DNA of 5,304 bases, taken from an uncultured Sutterella sp. GTDB taxonomy: Bacteria; Pseudomonadota; Gammaproteobacteria; Burkholderiales; Burkholderiaceae_F. The notes beneath the pieces are model-generated. The model searched no databases. It had not been told where the DNA came from and saw nothing but the letters and a program-made list of their open reading frames with translations. The position numbers and the translations under genes are program-made. This document shows, in pieces, positions 4,680 to 5,304 of the stretch; within the stretch, counting starts at the first letter, position 1; every line of letters begins with the position of its first letter. The stretch is from the NCBI GenBank assembly GCA_905206365.1, contig CAJLHF010000078.1, positions 1-5,304 of the forward strand, given 5' to 3'.

Positions 4680-5069
4680 GTCGCGGTTCGATGCGTTTGA
4701 GGCGTTCAATGCGCTCGAAGCGCACATCTGCACATCCGTATATCGGGTGGCGTCGAATTCCAGCGAACGGTGTGGCGGGCGTGCGCGGCTTTGAGGGTGT
4801 GAGTGGGCAGGAGTTCGGGACTGAGGCTTGAGCGCGGTGCGGTTGCAGTGTGGGTTCGATCGTCCGTCTGTCCTGATCGATTGTGTATCTCGTACGCAAC
4901 GTTTTTGCATCGTGTTTGCGGTTGTCTCGGTATCCTTTCGGCAGCATCTCGGGATCTCCGGGGACGCACGGCGTTCGGGACGCGTATTCGGGCCCGTCGG
5001 GTCTTCGCTTCTCGGTGGCCGAGTGTTCTCTCTTTGGTTCGCTTTGTCGTTTTTCGGGAGTACATCTCC
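4680..5069. other. Intergenic stretch without a recognisable gene
   Basis: About 390 bp follow the terminator. Open frames here on both strands are short or arginine-rich, lack ribosome binding sites and resemble no family I know. The only structure seen is a small palindrome, TGCGCT-CGA-AGCGCA (4710-4724). I found no convincing promoter for the gene at 5070, although one should lie here. No tRNA or other structured RNA is evident. Confidence 0.5.
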
Positions 5070-5304
5070 ATGTCTTTTTCGGCTTTCGGTTTCGTCACGT
5101 TGCGCGGTTGCTCGACGGCTTCGAGTTCGAACCCGGGTTTGACCGGAGTTTCGGTTTCCGATTCGGACCCGGAGGATCTCGTTCGGAGGGCTTTTCCCCG
5201 TCGCTTTCACGCGGAGGCCTTCGGGCTTCTCGCCCGAGCGGGATTTTTTGGAATGGCGGGCGTTGCGGGGCTCGCGACGCTTCTCGGGCCGGGATCGGCT
5301 CGGG
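5070..5304 (+). CDS. Partial CDS, possible membrane-anchored protein of unknown function
   Basis: An open frame from ATG at 5070 runs off the right edge without a stop (78 codons visible). GGGAG ends 9 nt before the ATG. The product begins MSFSAFGFVTLRGCSTAS, has a polar stretch with SVSDSDPEDLVRRAFPRRFHAEAF (28-51), then a hydrophobic segment, LLARAGFFGMAGVAGLATLLGPG (53-75). That looks like a first transmembrane helix after a cytoplasmic N-terminus. Arg and Phe flank the helix, as in many inner-membrane proteins. The frame is also open upstream of 5070, so the start could be earlier. I do not recognise the family, and too little is visible to assign one. Confidence 0.5.
   Translation, partial: MSFSAFGFVTLRGCSTASSSNPGLTGVSVSDSDPEDLVRRAFPRRFHAEAFGLLARAGFFGMAGVAGLATLLGPGSAR

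Noticed and set aside
4828..5142. Rightward open frame of 104 codons rich in Cys, Phe and Ser
   Set aside because: It has no ribosome binding site, resembles no known family and overlaps the better-supported start at 5070 in a different frame.
4566..5210. Leftward open frame of 214 codons
   Set aside because: It is antisense to the XRE 3' end and the terminator, and its composition is Arg/Thr/Pro-rich like the other shadow frames.
1..5304. Insertion sequence, transposase, integrase or tRNA attachment site
   Set aside because: No transposase or integrase motifs, paired terminal repeats or tRNA-like cloverleaf could be found on either strand.

Overview
The window is GC-rich, proteobacterial-looking DNA with tightly packed genes, short intergenic gaps and several GTG starts. 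HicB-type sequence, codon choice and gene content would fit a Gram-negative host such as a gut betaproteobacterium of the Sutterellaceae type, but that placement is an inference from style and no marker gene is present.

Left and centre (76-3461) hold a metalloid or thiol-redox resistance cassette. Three genes run leftward as one operon: a small CxxC redox protein (1591-1277), an exported or anchored thioredoxin with a CVPC active site (1272-772), and a CcdA/DsbD-like membrane electron carrier (768-76). They are separated by only 4 and 3 nt. Diverging from them is an ArsP_1-family permease with the signature FCSCSS motif (1871-2923). Between the two transcripts lie two related 22-bp operator-like palindromes whose starts are 106 bp apart. 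One of them overlaps the -35 box of a good sigma70 promoter for the permease. Convergent with the permease, 9 nt from its stop, is an ArsR repressor (3283-2933) carrying the CVCEL metalloid-sensing motif and its own promoter (TTGACA, 17 nt, TACAAG). Both the small redox protein and ArsR end in unusual Cys-Gly-rich tails. The working model is that ArsR senses As(III), Sb(III) or an organoarsenical and derepresses efflux by the permease. The CcdA-like protein would move electrons across the membrane to the periplasmic thioredoxin and possibly to the substrate. The order CxxC protein, thioredoxin, CcdA-like permease resembles the arsEFG type of organoarsenical operon.

Right part (3505-4619) holds regulatory remnants. 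There is an orphan HicB-like antitoxin that keeps its C-terminal DNA-binding half but has lost much of its central part and its HicA toxin. It is followed by an XRE-family repressor preceded by a striking operator array: three strong and one weak copies of AGTGAAG-N4-CTTCACT at a 38-40 bp period, the last overlapping the GTG start. The XRE gene ends in a likely Rho-independent terminator.

After about 390 bp without a recognisable gene, the window closes in the 5' part of a possible membrane-anchored protein (5070 to the edge) that I cannot identify.
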